A stretch of 64,000 nucleotides of DNA from Thiomicrorhabdus sp. (GTDB taxonomy: Bacteria > Pseudomonadota > Gammaproteobacteria > Thiomicrospirales > Thiomicrospiraceae). The stretch is from positions 186,001-250,000 of the forward strand of contig NZ_OY782567.1 of the NCBI RefSeq assembly GCF_963677875.1. Direction: 5' to 3'. A program made the position numbers and the translations under genes. Under the pieces are notes generated by a model, which was given only the letters and a program-made list of their open reading frames with translations, did no database searches and was not told the origin of the DNA. Shown here one piece after another: positions 18,341 through 27,202 of this stretch (position 1 is the first letter of the stretch; each line of letters opens with the position of its first letter).

Positions 18341-19344
18341 GCCGATGCGAAATTTATCCCTGGTTGCAACCTGCATGGCAGCGCTGGCAAGCACTTAGCA
18401 GCCGTTTGGGGCACGCATACTTAATCTCCGCCCTACCGGGAATCGGCATGGAACCCTGGATTCGCAATCTGGCTAAAACGGCTTTATGTCCAAATTCTGC
18501 GACTCATGCTCAAACGGCCTGCGGACAATGTTCCAGCTGTCATTTATTCGATACCGATCAGCACCCGGATTTTTACCATTTGCATCGGTTACCGGACAAG
18601 AAAGAGATTGGAGTCGATCAAATCCGCGAGTTTATCTACCGTCAGCAGGAAACCGCGCATCAGGGCGGTTATAAAGTCGCCTGGATTGAAGGCGTTGAAA
18701 ACCTGAATTTGTCGGCCTTTAACGCTTTGTTGAAAACGCTGGAAGAGCCGGGTGAACGCAGTCTGTTTTTATTGAGTTGCCATCAGGTTGCGGATTTGCC
18801 GGCGACCATTAAGAGCCGCTGCCAGCAAGTCCATTTACCGACACCGCCGCTGGAAGTCGCCAATCAATGGTTAAGCGAACAATGCCCGCAGATGGATCAG
18901 GCCTTGCTGAAACGTGCTTTGCGTATGAATTGGGGCGCACCGCTGAGTGCGTTGCAATGGATCAACGATGGTAAATTTGACGAAGATCGGCAATGGAACG
19001 ATGCTCTGAAGCAGCTGCAGAGCGGCAAAAAAAATGTGGTTCAGGTTTGTGCGCAATGGCTCAAGTGGCCGCAACCGGAACAGGTGTTTGATTATTTTTA
19101 TCAATGGACGGTCGGTTTTGTCCGCCATCAGGTGTATGCTCGCAATACGCCATGGCAAGCGGATACTCTGCAAGCGGCATTGAAATTTCAACAAAATGTA
19201 TTGACCGCGAAATCTTTCTGGAGTCGCAATGCCAATAAGGAACTGGTTCTGGAAAACCTGTGTTTACAGTGGCTTGCACTGCAACGGGGAGAGCAGGACA
19301 ATTCGGTTTTTCATTCTCGATTTAATAGAGGACAATTGATTTGA
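18337..19344 (+). CDS. holB: DNA polymerase III delta prime subunit
   Basis: The 335-residue protein has the AAA+ clamp-loader fold with a degenerate P-loop region (ALPGIGMEPWI), as is usual for delta prime, and a zinc module with C51, C62, C65 and C68. The LKTLEEPGE and sensor-1-like IKSRCQQV segments follow. It opens and stabilises the clamp-loader ring with delta and gamma/tau. It is coupled to tmk upstream and its stop overlaps the tatD start at 19341. Confidence 0.95.
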   Translation: MSRCEIYPWLQPAWQRWQALSSRLGHAYLISALPGIGMEPWIRNLAKTALCPNSATHAQTACGQCSSCHLFDTDQHPDFYHLHRLPDKKEIGVDQIREFIYRQQETAHQGGYKVAWIEGVENLNLSAFNALLKTLEEPGERSLFLLSCHQVADLPATIKSRCQQVHLPTPPLEVANQWLSEQCPQMDQALLKRALRMNWGAPLSALQWINDGKFDEDRQWNDALKQLQSGKKNVVQVCAQWLKWPQPEQVFDYFYQWTVGFVRHQVYARNTPWQADTLQAALKFQQNVLTAKSFWSRNANKELVLENLCLQWLALQRGEQDNSVFHSRFNRGQLI

Positions 19345-20123
19345 TTGTAGATTCCCACTGTCATTTGAATATTTTGCCAACCGATGAATTGGGTTCGATT
19401 GAGGAAATTATCGAACGGGCCGAATCTTTAGGGGTGGAGCGGATGATGTGTATTGCAATCGGTCCTGAGCAATGGCACGAGGTTTTACAGCTTGCGGAGA
19501 AGCATCCTCAGGTATTTGCTGCGATTGGTGTTCACCCCTGCGAACCGGAAGAAGTTGTGATCAGTGATGAAGCGCTGATTGAAGCGGCTTCGCATCCGAA
19601 GGTTCTGGCAATTGGTGAAGTGGGGTTGGATTACTTTCATTTCGATGCGGAAAACGATATGAGCTGGCAGCACGAGCGCTTTCGTCAGCAGATCCGCATT
19701 GCCAGACAGTTGCAGAAGCCGCTGGTGATTCACACACGCAATTCGACCGATGATTGCCTGAGAATTTTGCAGGAAGAGGGCGCCGAGGAAATTGGCGGAA
19801 TCATGCACTGTTTCGTTGAAGATAGAGAGGTTGCGGAAAGAGCCATGAAACTCGGTTTCTATATTTCTTTCTCCGGTATCGTAACCTTCAAAAACGCCAG
19901 AGAATTAAAGCAGGTCGCCGCTGAAGTGCCTCTGGAGCGAATTCTGGTGGAAACCGATTCTCCATATCTGGCACCGGTGCCTTACCGGGGCAAAACCAAT
20001 CAACCGGGTTATACCCGCTATGTGGTTGAAGAGATCGCGCGCCTGAAAAACCTTCCTGCCGAAACTGTGGCCGAGGCGACCAGCGACAATTTTAAACGTC
20101 TGTTCCATTTGCAAGCGTTGTGA
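19341..20123 (+). CDS. TatD-family metal-dependent DNase (YcfH-like)
   Basis: The 260-residue TIM-barrel hydrolase has the metal motif HxH (H6, H8 in VDSHCHLN), VIHTRNS, GIMHCF and ETDSPYLAPVPYRGK. TatD enzymes are metal-dependent deoxyribonucleases, in E. coli a family of three (TatD, YcfH, YjjV); the position after holB matches ycfH. The start is TTG 19341, overlapping the holB stop (TTGA), so expression is coupled. In some relatives a pilZ gene lies between holB and tatD; none is present here. Confidence 0.92.
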   Translation: MIVDSHCHLNILPTDELGSIEEIIERAESLGVERMMCIAIGPEQWHEVLQLAEKHPQVFAAIGVHPCEPEEVVISDEALIEAASHPKVLAIGEVGLDYFHFDAENDMSWQHERFRQQIRIARQLQKPLVIHTRNSTDDCLRILQEEGAEEIGGIMHCFVEDREVAERAMKLGFYISFSGIVTFKNARELKQVAAEVPLERILVETDSPYLAPVPYRGKTNQPGYTRYVVEEIARLKNLPAETVAEATSDNFKRLFHLQAL

Positions 20124-20130
20124 TGTTTCC

Positions 20131-21948
20131 ATGAGACAACTTGCCGATTCCACCACCGTATCAACAGTCGATTTAAACGGCCGGGACTATTCCTGGCGAC
20201 GGATTTACGAGTTGGTGCTGCAGCATAAGCCGGCACTGATCAAAGCGCATTTCATTGCATTTTTTGCAATGCTGGTGACGGTGCCGCTTCCTCTTTTACT
20301 GCCGCTTCTGGTGGATGAAGTTTTACTGGACAAGCCCGGTTTTATCGTGGAAACACTCAATCGCCTGGTTTCGGAAGCCTGGCATGGCCCGGTTTATTAC
20401 ATTCTTGCCATTACGGTTATTACGATTTTTCTGCGCTTTCTCGGCCTGGTTTTCGGTGTCTGGCAGGTTCAGCAGTTTACCGTAATTGCCAAGGATGTGA
20501 CTTACCGTATCCGTAAAGACCTTTTGCAACGGGTGCAAGGCGTGGCGATGGCTCAGTACGAAACCATGGGGAGCGGCAGTGTTTCCGCCACGATGGTGAA
20601 TGATGTCAATACCATAGATACGTTTCTGGGAACCACCGTCGGCAAGTTGATCATTGCGGTTTTCTCTTTGATCGGGGTGACGTCGGTTCTCTTGTGGTTG
20701 CACTGGCAACTGGCTCTGTTTATTCTGTTTATGAATCCGGTGGTAATTTACTTTACGATGCGTATGGGTCGTAAGGTCAAAACGCTCAAGAAAGATGAAA
20801 ACAACGCCGTTGACGCTTTTCAGCAGGCTTTGATCGAAACGCTGGATGCTTTGCAACAAGTTCGTGCCGCGAATCAGGATCATTCTTTTTTTGAACGCAT
20901 TCGCGGCCGTGCCGAAACCATTCGCAGCAGTTCGGAAGCCTTTACCTGGAAAAGCGATGCCGCCAGCCGTTTTTCCTTTATGATTTTTCTGATCGGTTTT
21001 GATCTGTTTCGTGGCGCCAGCATGTTGATGGTGGTGTTTTCCGGACTGTCGATCGGTGAGATGATGGCGGTGTTTGGTTACCTGTGGTTTATGATGGGAC
21101 CGGTGCAGGAGGTATTGGCGATTCAATACGGTTACAGTGCAGCCAGTGGCGCTTTGCAGCGAATTAATGATGTACTCGACCTGGATCAGGAACCACAATA
21201 TCCGAACAAGGTGAATCCGTTTAATACGGATCGGGCGATTCAGGTCCGAGTCGAAGACCTTTCGTTTGCTTATCCCGGCAAGGATGAAAATGTCCTGAAT
21301 CGGTTGAATTTCGAGATCAAGCCGGGAGAAAAGCTTGCTCTGGTGGGGGCCAGCGGCGGCGGAAAGACCACTCTGGTGCAGTTGTTACTCGGTTTCTACG
21401 AACCGAAAGAAGGGCGCCTGTTTTATGATGGTGTTCTGATGGAAGAGATTGGCCAAAGCTGTGTCCGTCAGCATGTTGCCACGGTGTTGCAGCACCCGAT
21501 GCTGTTCCATCAGTCGATTCGTTTTAATCTTACTTTGGGACAGGATATTCCCGAGGAGAAATTGTGGCAGGCGCTGGAGCAGGCTCAATTAGCAGATAAA
21601 GTCCGAGAGTTGGATGAGCAATTAGACTCGATTGTCGGGCGCAACGGTATCAAGTTGTCCGGCGGCCAGCGCCAGCGTCTGGCGATTGCACGCATGATTC
21701 TTCAAGACCCGAAAGTCGTGATTATGGACGAGGCGTCGTCGGCTTTGGATATGGAAACCGAACGCCAGCTCTACGTCGATTTAGCGCCGTTCCTTGAAGG
21801 TAGAACGACCTTGATTGTCGCGCATCGCTTGAGTTCGATCCGTCAGGCGGATCGTATTCTGGTCTTCGAAGACGGCCATATTATCGAGAGCGGCAGCCAC
21901 GATGAACTGATGGCGCAACAGGGAACTTATCATAAGTTGTATCGATAG
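20131..21948 (+). CDS. MsbA-like ABC exporter, fused permease and ATPase
   Basis: The 605-residue protein contains a six-helix exporter domain (about residues 20-340) and a nucleotide-binding domain with Walker A GASGGGKTT, signature LSGGQRQRLAIA, Walker B VVIMDEASSALD and H-loop IVAHRLSS. It is a type IV exporter half-transporter that should act as a homodimer in the inner membrane. Substrate cannot be told; lipids, peptides and drugs are all carried by close relatives. It begins eight nucleotides after tatD, so may be in the same transcript, and ends at an intrinsic terminator. It lacks a neighbouring lpxK, so naming it msbA would be unsafe. Confidence 0.9.
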   Translation: MRQLADSTTVSTVDLNGRDYSWRRIYELVLQHKPALIKAHFIAFFAMLVTVPLPLLLPLLVDEVLLDKPGFIVETLNRLVSEAWHGPVYYILAITVITIFLRFLGLVFGVWQVQQFTVIAKDVTYRIRKDLLQRVQGVAMAQYETMGSGSVSATMVNDVNTIDTFLGTTVGKLIIAVFSLIGVTSVLLWLHWQLALFILFMNPVVIYFTMRMGRKVKTLKKDENNAVDAFQQALIETLDALQQVRAANQDHSFFERIRGRAETIRSSSEAFTWKSDAASRFSFMIFLIGFDLFRGASMLMVVFSGLSIGEMMAVFGYLWFMMGPVQEVLAIQYGYSAASGALQRINDVLDLDQEPQYPNKVNPFNTDRAIQVRVEDLSFAYPGKDENVLNRLNFEIKPGEKLALVGASGGGKTTLVQLLLGFYEPKEGRLFYDGVLMEEIGQSCVRQHVATVLQHPMLFHQSIRFNLTLGQDIPEEKLWQALEQAQLADKVRELDEQLDSIVGRNGIKLSGGQRQRLAIARMILQDPKVVIMDEASSALDMETERQLYVDLAPFLEGRTTLIVAHRLSSIRQADRILVFEDGHIIESGSHDELMAQQGTYHKLYR

Positions 21949-21973
21949 CCCGAATCGGCACAAAGACAGCATG

Positions 21974-21998
21974 AAGCCGGTTAATTTGCCGGTTTTTT
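21974..21998 (+). terminator. Intrinsic terminator after the ABC exporter gene
   Basis: A short stem AAGCCGG / CCGGTTT with loop TTAATTTG is followed by a run of T. Confidence 0.65.
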
Positions 21999-22159
21999 AC
22001 TGCTGCAAAGATGTCATTTTGGAGCCAATCATTTTGTCAGCAAAACCTGCGTTCAGCGATGTTCGGAAAATTGGAACGTACTGTCCTGCTGATGAATGAT
22101 GCGCTGTCAACTAACCTGTTTTTTCATTTTCCTATTTTTTATTTTTTCGGATCGTCCGC

Positions 22160-22793
22160 ATGATTCCATTTGATGAGCTGGCAGCTTTTGCTTTGATCGG
22201 CGTATTTCTCGCTCTGGCACCGGGCCCGGATAATTTATTCGTCCTGATGCAGTCCGCACTCTATGGAAGGAAAGATGGAGTGTTGTTGGTTCTGGGATTG
22301 TGTACCGGGCTGGTTGTCCATACTCTGGCGGTGGCTCTGGGGGTGGCGGCATTGCTGAAAACCTCGGAAGCGGCATTTGCCATCTTGAAAATTCTGGGCG
22401 CACTCTATTTGCTGTATCTCGCTTACCAGGCTTATCAGGCATCGACGAATGGGCTTCGGGATGGACGGCATTCTCCGCTCTCGGCGAGTCAGTTGTATCG
22501 CAGAGGGATTTTTATGAATCTTACCAATCCCAAAGTATCGGTTTTCTTTTTGGCTTTTTTACCGCAATTTGCGCACATTGAATATGGTCCGGCCAGTTTG
22601 CAGATTTTGCTTTTGGGAGCGATTCTGATATTGGTGACGTTTATTGTTTTCAGTGGAATTGCACTATTGGCAGGAAGCTTCGGGGAACTGGATCAAGCAA
22701 AGGCCGCAAGCTCTGATGTATATGAATCGCATGACAGCCTTGATCCTGTTCGGGCTGGCGTTGCACCTGATACTTTCGGATATGGGAAGTTAG
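22160..22793 (+). pseudogene. LysE/RhtB-type amino acid exporter gene with a +1 frameshift
   Basis: The first 175 codons encode a LysE/RhtB exporter: APGPDNLFVLMQSALYG, the small-residue helices and FMNLTNPKVSVFFLAFLPQF. After the GGGG tract at 22682-22685 the open frame runs on as a hydrophilic, unrelated tail to 22906. Removing one G restores the expected last helix (NWIKQRPQALMYMNRM, then ALILFGLALHL) and a stop at 22791-22793, giving about 210 residues, the normal family length. So the gene is either recently inactivated or the base is a sequencing error. LysE-type proteins export amino acids such as homoserine or threonine across the inner membrane. The ATG lies just after a T-rich stretch with no clear ribosome-binding site. 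Confidence 0.85.
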
Positions 22794-22997
22794 GAAACGG
22801 TTTTGGAATTATCCGTAAAACCGATAAGAGAGAAGCAACCCGAAAAAAGTGTTTGAAGCTGGGGGAGGAAGTTGTTGGAGAGGATGTTTGGGTAAGAAGG
22901 CCTTGATCATTTCTGAGCCGACAAATTTCCCTCTGGTTTGCTCAAAGGGAAACTGACGGTTCAGTTTTCGGGAGAAGTTATTTTGAGCTGGCTTCGA

Positions 22998-23858
22998 TTA
23001 AAGCTTGCAGTCCAGTTCATACGCGACTTTCATGGTATTCTCCAGCAGGGTGGCGATGGTCATAGGTCCGACGCCGCCCGGTACAGGAGTAATCCAGCTG
23101 GCTTTTTCCTTGGCGACGTCGTATTCCACATCTCCGACAAGGCGGCCGTCTTCCATTCTATTGATCCCGACATCGATCACGATAGCGCCCGGTTTAATCC
23201 ACTCTCCTTTGACCATCTCCGGAATCCCGACTCCGACAACGACCAAGTCCGCCTTGGAAACTTTTTCCGGTAAATCCTTGGTTGCACTGTGGCAAACCGT
23301 GACGGTCGCTCGGGCATTTAGCAGCTCCAGAGTCATGGGAACGCCGACAATGTTCGATGCGCCGACAACAACGGCGTCCAGACCGCGTAAAGGGATTCCG
23401 GTTTTTTCCAGCATGGTCATGACTCCATGAGGGGTACAAGGGGCTAATTGAGGCATGCGATTCGCCAGGCGGCCGACGTTATAAGGGTGAAAGCCGTCAA
23501 CATCTTTACATGGATGGATGCGTTCGATGATCTCTTCAGGGTCGATATGATCCGGAACAGGTAATTGCACGATAATACCGTGAACCTGATCGTCAGCATT
23601 TAATTTATCGATCAAGGCCAGAACGTCTTCTTGGGTTGTTTCCGTCGGAAGCACTTCCGAAACGTCGTTAAAACCGGCTTTTTCGCAGGCTAGTTTTTTA
23701 TTGCGCACATAGACTTGAGATGCCGGGTCTTCGCCGACCATGATAACCGCCAAGCCCGGACGTGGGTTTCCTGCGGCCACTTGACGTTCAACTTCCGAGC
23801 GAATCGATTCGCGTACTTCCAAAGCAATTGCCTTACCATCAAGAATCTTTGCTGACAT
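22998..23858 (-). CDS. folD: Bifunctional methylenetetrahydrofolate dehydrogenase/cyclohydrolase FolD
   Basis: The 286-residue protein has the FolD signatures: the catalytic lysine motif YVRNK (K54), [21 protein letters not shown], the NADP-binding [10 protein letters not shown] and the C-terminal [19 protein letters not shown]. It interconverts 5,10-methylene-THF, methenyl-THF and 10-formyl-THF in one-carbon metabolism. It stands alone on the minus strand, converging on the LysE-type gene. The ATG at 23858 has the standard N-terminus [11 protein letters not shown]. Confidence 0.97.
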   Translation of the reverse strand: MSAKILDGKAIALEVRESIRSEVERQVAAGNPRPGLAVIMVGEDPASQVYVRNKKLACEKAGFNDVSEVLPTETTQEDVLALIDKLNADDQVHGIIVQLPVPDHIDPEEIIERIHPCKDVDGFHPYNVGRLANRMPQLAPCTPHGVMTMLEKTGIPLRGLDAVVVGASNIVGVPMTLELLNARATVTVCHSATKDLPEKVSKADLVVVGVGIPEMVKGEWIKPGAIVIDVGINRMEDGRLVGDVEYDVAKEKASWITPVPGGVGPMTIATLLENTMKVAYELDCKL

Positions 23859-24284
23859 AATCAGTTTCCTAAATAATAAAATGATTTAAGTACCTCGGAT
23901 CTCTTGGTGAAATGTTGGCATTTCCTTGAATCCGTGAGGTTTTACAAACGTTCTATGATAACCGATTTTTTCCATGCCAGCCCTGGCGAATCGTCAGTTA
24001 AATGTTTCACTGCGAAGAGGACAAGGAAATCAAACTGCTGTCTGCGAGTTCTATTTGTTCTCAGGAAGGAGAGGCGTTTGAAGAAAGCATTCTGTTGGCA
24101 GCACTGTTTTTACCCGCTTGTCTCTGAACGCCTGCGAGGATTGAAAAAGACTTTTTGATCGAATTTTAATAGAATCAATATCTTAAGTTCCGATTGCCCC
24201 GAGTCGGGCTATAGCCCAGAAAATACGCGGGCTAGGCCAATTTTGAAAAGTTCAAAAAAAATTAAAAAAAATGTATTTTTGCAG
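23859..24284. other. Intergenic region upstream of folD and the tRNA operon
   Basis: No convincing gene is visible. An open frame at 23904-24158 (84 codons, plus strand) is rich in basic and Cys residues and looks non-coding. Hairpin-forming sequences occur near 24197-24235. Long A-tracts at 24254-24270 lie just upstream of the tRNA promoter and have the composition of an UP element. The folD promoter must lie at the left end but was not resolved. Confidence 0.5.
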
Positions 24285-24313
24285 TTGACAGTCCAGAGGG
24301 TGGTCTATACAAT
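24285..24313 (+). promoter_or_regulatory. Strong sigma70 promoter of the tRNA operon
   Basis: A perfect -35 box TTGACA (24285-24290), 17-nt spacer and TACAAT (24308-24313) lie 17 nt upstream of the first tRNA. A-tracts just upstream resemble an UP element, and the discriminator ACGCC is GC-rich, as in stable-RNA promoters under stringent control. Confidence 0.9.
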
Positions 24314-24329
24314 ACGCCACATCTTCTGA

Positions 24330-24406
24330 CGGAGTGTAGCGCAGCTTGGTAGCGCACCTGTTTTGGGTACAGGTGGTCGGGGGTTCAAATCCCTCCACTC
24401 CGACCA
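24330..24406 (+). tRNA. tRNA-Pro (anticodon TGG)
   Basis: A 77-nt cloverleaf with acceptor CGGAGTG / CACTCCG, anticodon stem CCTGT / ACAGG with loop TTTGGGT, T-loop GGTTCAAAT and an encoded CCA end. Anticodon TGG reads proline codons. First of three tRNA genes behind one promoter. Confidence 0.97.
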
Positions 24407-24463
24407 ATTTCTTATTAACTTGATGCACTTTTTGGTCAGGTTAATGCCACAAGGTTCGATAAA

Positions 24464-24540
24464 GCGCCCATAGCACAACTGGATAGTGCATCGCCCTTCT
24501 AAGGCGAGGGTTTCAGGTTCGAATCCTGATGGGCGTGCCA
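24464..24540 (+). tRNA. tRNA-Arg (anticodon TCT)
   Basis: A 77-nt cloverleaf with acceptor GCGCCCA / TGGGCGT (terminal G-U), anticodon stem TCGCC / GGCGA with loop CTTCTAA, T-loop GGTTCGAAT, discriminator G and encoded CCA. It reads the AGA/AGG arginine codons. Confidence 0.96.
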
Positions 24541-24570
24541 TTTTCATGGTATGCACGTCATATCTACTAT

Positions 24571-24647
24571 GGCGGATGTAGCTCAGTTGGTAGAGCCCAG
24601 GATTGTGATTCCTGTTGTCGCGGGTTCGATCCCCGTCATTCGCCCCA
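24571..24647 (+). tRNA. tRNA-His (anticodon GTG)
   Basis: A 77-nt cloverleaf counting the extra 5' G (position -1, base 24571) that pairs with the discriminator C, the identity element of bacterial tRNA-His. Anticodon stem CAGGA / TCCTG with loop TTGTGAT; T-loop GGTTCGATC; encoded CCA. Confidence 0.96.
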
Positions 24648-24700
24648 TTTTCTTTCTCTGTTTATTTCCTCTTGCTTTTTCGACTGCCTTTTAATATCGC

Positions 24701-27202
24701 CTATTCCGGCATGTTTTCAGGGAATTCGTTTAAAAAACGTCTGACTTCCTGTGCTGGCAGCGGTTTGCTGTAATAGTAGCCTTGGAAATTCGAGCAACCT
24801 AATTCCTTTAAAAAACGAATTTGCTGAAGCGTTTCAGCGCCTTCTGCAAGTAAATCAAGGTCGAGACTGTTTGCCAGGGCAATGATTGCACGAACGATCG
24901 CTTCGTCTTCTTTGTCTTCAGGCAGACCATCGACAAATGATTTATCTATTTTCAATTTGGAAATAGGAAGTTTTTTCAGATAGGCGAGGGAGGAATACCC
25001 GGTCCCGAAATCGTCCAGCGACAAGGTAACGCCCAGTGCCTCGATTTGCCGAAGTACCTCGATCGTATACTCTGGATTTTCCATTAATTCGCCTTCTGTG
25101 ACTTCCAGTTCGATACGGGAGGCGGAAAAAGGTGCATCTTTGATTAAGTTGTCGAGAAATTCGATAAAATCTTCCCGAAGCAGTTGTTTCATATTCAGGT
25201 TCAGGGCGAGGCGTTCCGGAGCTACCCCTTGTTCAATCCATTTGGAAAAATCCTGGAAAGCCCGCCTCATTACATAGCGATCCAATTCGACAATACTGCC
25301 GGTTTTTGCCGCAACCGGGATAAATCGATCCGGTGTGACGAAACCGAGATTCGGACTGATCCATCTGACCAGAGCTTCAAGGCCGATGATTTTCCGGTTC
25401 GGACGGTTAATTTGCGGCTGGTAGTAAACGACAAATTCTTCTTTCTGGATACCGGTTCGGATATTTGCTTCCATATTCAGACGTTCAAACGCCTCTTCGG
25501 TCATTTCTCTTGAGTAGTATTGGAAGTTATTACGTCCGAGATTTTTGGCGCGATACATAGCGGCGTCGGCGTTTTTTAAGAGGTCAGTCGGCGTCATGCC
25601 GTTGTCGGGATAGATGCTGATCCCGATGCTGCAGCCAAGATGCAGTTGGTGATGGTTTACAGTGATGGATTGACGTAAGCCCGAGATGATGCGGTCGGCA
25701 AGGTGGGAAGCATTTTGTTCTTCGGTGAGGTCTTCGATCAGAATTGTGAATTCATCGCCACCAAGACGTGCCAGAGTATCGCTGGCGCGAACCAGTAGTC
25801 TGAGGCGGTTGGCGACGGCTTGAATGACTTTGTCGCCGACATTGTGTCCTAAGGAATCGTTGACTTCTTTAAAGTAGTCAAGGTCGATGAAAAGCATGGC
25901 CAGTTTTTTATGATTGCGTTCAGCTTGTTTGATGCTGTGCGTCAGGCGATCATTGAGCAGAGTCCGGTTGGCCAGATTTGTCAGCGAATCGTGGTTAGCG
26001 AGGTATTGCTGAATATTTTTCTGGCTCTCGAGTTCTTCCTGTTGCTGGATGGTTTTTGTGACATCGGTGTTGAAACCGACGAAGCGAACGGGCTTGCCGT
26101 CTTGATCGAACTGGGCTTTGCCTCGCGAGGTGATCCACAGCCAGCGGCCGGATTTTTCCTGCATTCGGAAGGTGTTTTCATAAACGCCTTCTCCTTTGCT
26201 TTCGAGATAGCGTTTGATTTGATATTGTGCTTTGTCGAGATCGTCCGGATGGATGCGTTCCAGGCATTGGGTGGATTTTCTTGCAACCTTGGTCCGAAGT
26301 TCCCCAGGTTGGAAGCCGAGCATGCTTTCATAACGTTCGGAAAGGTAGAGTTCGTCTGTTTGCAGATTCCAGTCCCAAAGCCCGTCGAGAGTTCCGTCTA
26401 CGGCCAATTGAAAGCGTTCGGTAGCCATTTGCAAGGCATCACTTTTATTCAGCAGTTCCTGCCGCGATAGTCGAGTGGCCTGAATCATGTGGTTCACGGT
26501 TCTGCTTAAAGCTTGAATTTCGTTCGGCCCCCTGACGGGAGCGCAGTTCAGCGGTAATCCGTCCGCATCGCGTCGCATGATCGCTTCGATGATCTGTGTG
26601 AGAGGTTCGAGCAGATACATGCGCATTAAAAGGAATAAGGTGCCGACCAAAAGAATGGAAATTGCCAGCGTTGTCAACAGATTGCGCATCAAAAGCTGCT
26701 TGAGTTGCAAGCGAAACTCGTGGTCGGAAACAACGATTTTCAGCTTTCCAATAGGTTGATCTAGGTGATTGACCAGCGCTTTTTCCAATGAAAAATAGGC
26801 TTGCTCTATTTGACGGCGTTGTTGGGAATCATTCGGATCATAGTCGACGACCTGCCAATCGGCATTGCGAATTTTACCTTTGATATAGGGCTTTCCGCCA
26901 AGTAGCTTGGTCATGTTGCTGTCTTCGAGAATCATGGCAAACAGCTGTCGGTGTTTGACTTCGCTACCAATGAATTTTTGGTATTCGTTGACCGAATAGG
27001 ATGAAATCAGATCCTTGACGTGATCTTCAGTGGTTAGCAGAGTGTCTTGCACATTGGTTTTGAGTTCCTGGTCAATGCGCTGTTTTTCGGCCTGATAGGA
27101 GAAGAAGGTGGAAATTGACATGATGATCAGAACCGACAGGACAATAATCAGCCCTGAACTGGTATAAATCGAATTGATCGGTTTTCGTTTTAATTTCATC
27201 AT
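24701..27202 (-). CDS. Membrane GGDEF-EAL protein with PAS domain
   Basis: The 833-residue protein has a membrane span (about 15-35), a periplasmic region of some 135 residues, a second span (about 174-196), a HAMP-like linker, a PAS domain (about 262-388, with NTDVT exit), a GGDEF domain and an EAL domain. The cyclase motif GGDEF is intact at 481-485 with an RxxD inhibitory site (R472-D475), and the phosphodiesterase has EAL at 609-611 and DDFGTGYSS at 730-738, so both activities are possible. Its start overlaps the stop of the periplasmic binding protein gene by four nucleotides. This suggests that the binding protein presents a ligand to the periplasmic part of this protein to tune cyclic-di-GMP; that link is inference. 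Confidence 0.92.
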   Translation of the reverse strand: MMKLKRKPINSIYTSSGLIIVLSVLIIMSISTFFSYQAEKQRIDQELKTNVQDTLLTTEDHVKDLISSYSVNEYQKFIGSEVKHRQLFAMILEDSNMTKLLGGKPYIKGKIRNADWQVVDYDPNDSQQRRQIEQAYFSLEKALVNHLDQPIGKLKIVVSDHEFRLQLKQLLMRNLLTTLAISILLVGTLFLLMRMYLLEPLTQIIEAIMRRDADGLPLNCAPVRGPNEIQALSRTVNHMIQATRLSRQELLNKSDALQMATERFQLAVDGTLDGLWDWNLQTDELYLSERYESMLGFQPGELRTKVARKSTQCLERIHPDDLDKAQYQIKRYLESKGEGVYENTFRMQEKSGRWLWITSRGKAQFDQDGKPVRFVGFNTDVTKTIQQQEELESQKNIQQYLANHDSLTNLANRTLLNDRLTHSIKQAERNHKKLAMLFIDLDYFKEVNDSLGHNVGDKVIQAVANRLRLLVRASDTLARLGGDEFTILIEDLTEEQNASHLADRIISGLRQSITVNHHQLHLGCSIGISIYPDNGMTPTDLLKNADAAMYRAKNLGRNNFQYYSREMTEEAFERLNMEANIRTGIQKEEFVVYYQPQINRPNRKIIGLEALVRWISPNLGFVTPDRFIPVAAKTGSIVELDRYVMRRAFQDFSKWIEQGVAPERLALNLNMKQLLREDFIEFLDNLIKDAPFSASRIELEVTEGELMENPEYTIEVLRQIEALGVTLSLDDFGTGYSSLAYLKKLPISKLKIDKSFVDGLPEDKEDEAIVRAIIALANSLDLDLLAEGAETLQQIRFLKELGCSNFQGYYYSKPLPAQEVRRFLNEFPENMPE

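Noticed and set aside
20323-21198. 291-codon minus-strand frame opposite the ABC exporter
   Set aside because: His/Gln-rich composition shadow of the membrane domain.
23904-24158. 84-codon frame between folD and the tRNAs
   Set aside because: Cys/Arg/Lys-rich, no start context; looks non-coding.
24305-24556. Minus-strand frame across the tRNA genes
   Set aside because: Typical spurious product of the antisense of tRNA genes (RDLNPRPPVPKTGALP type).
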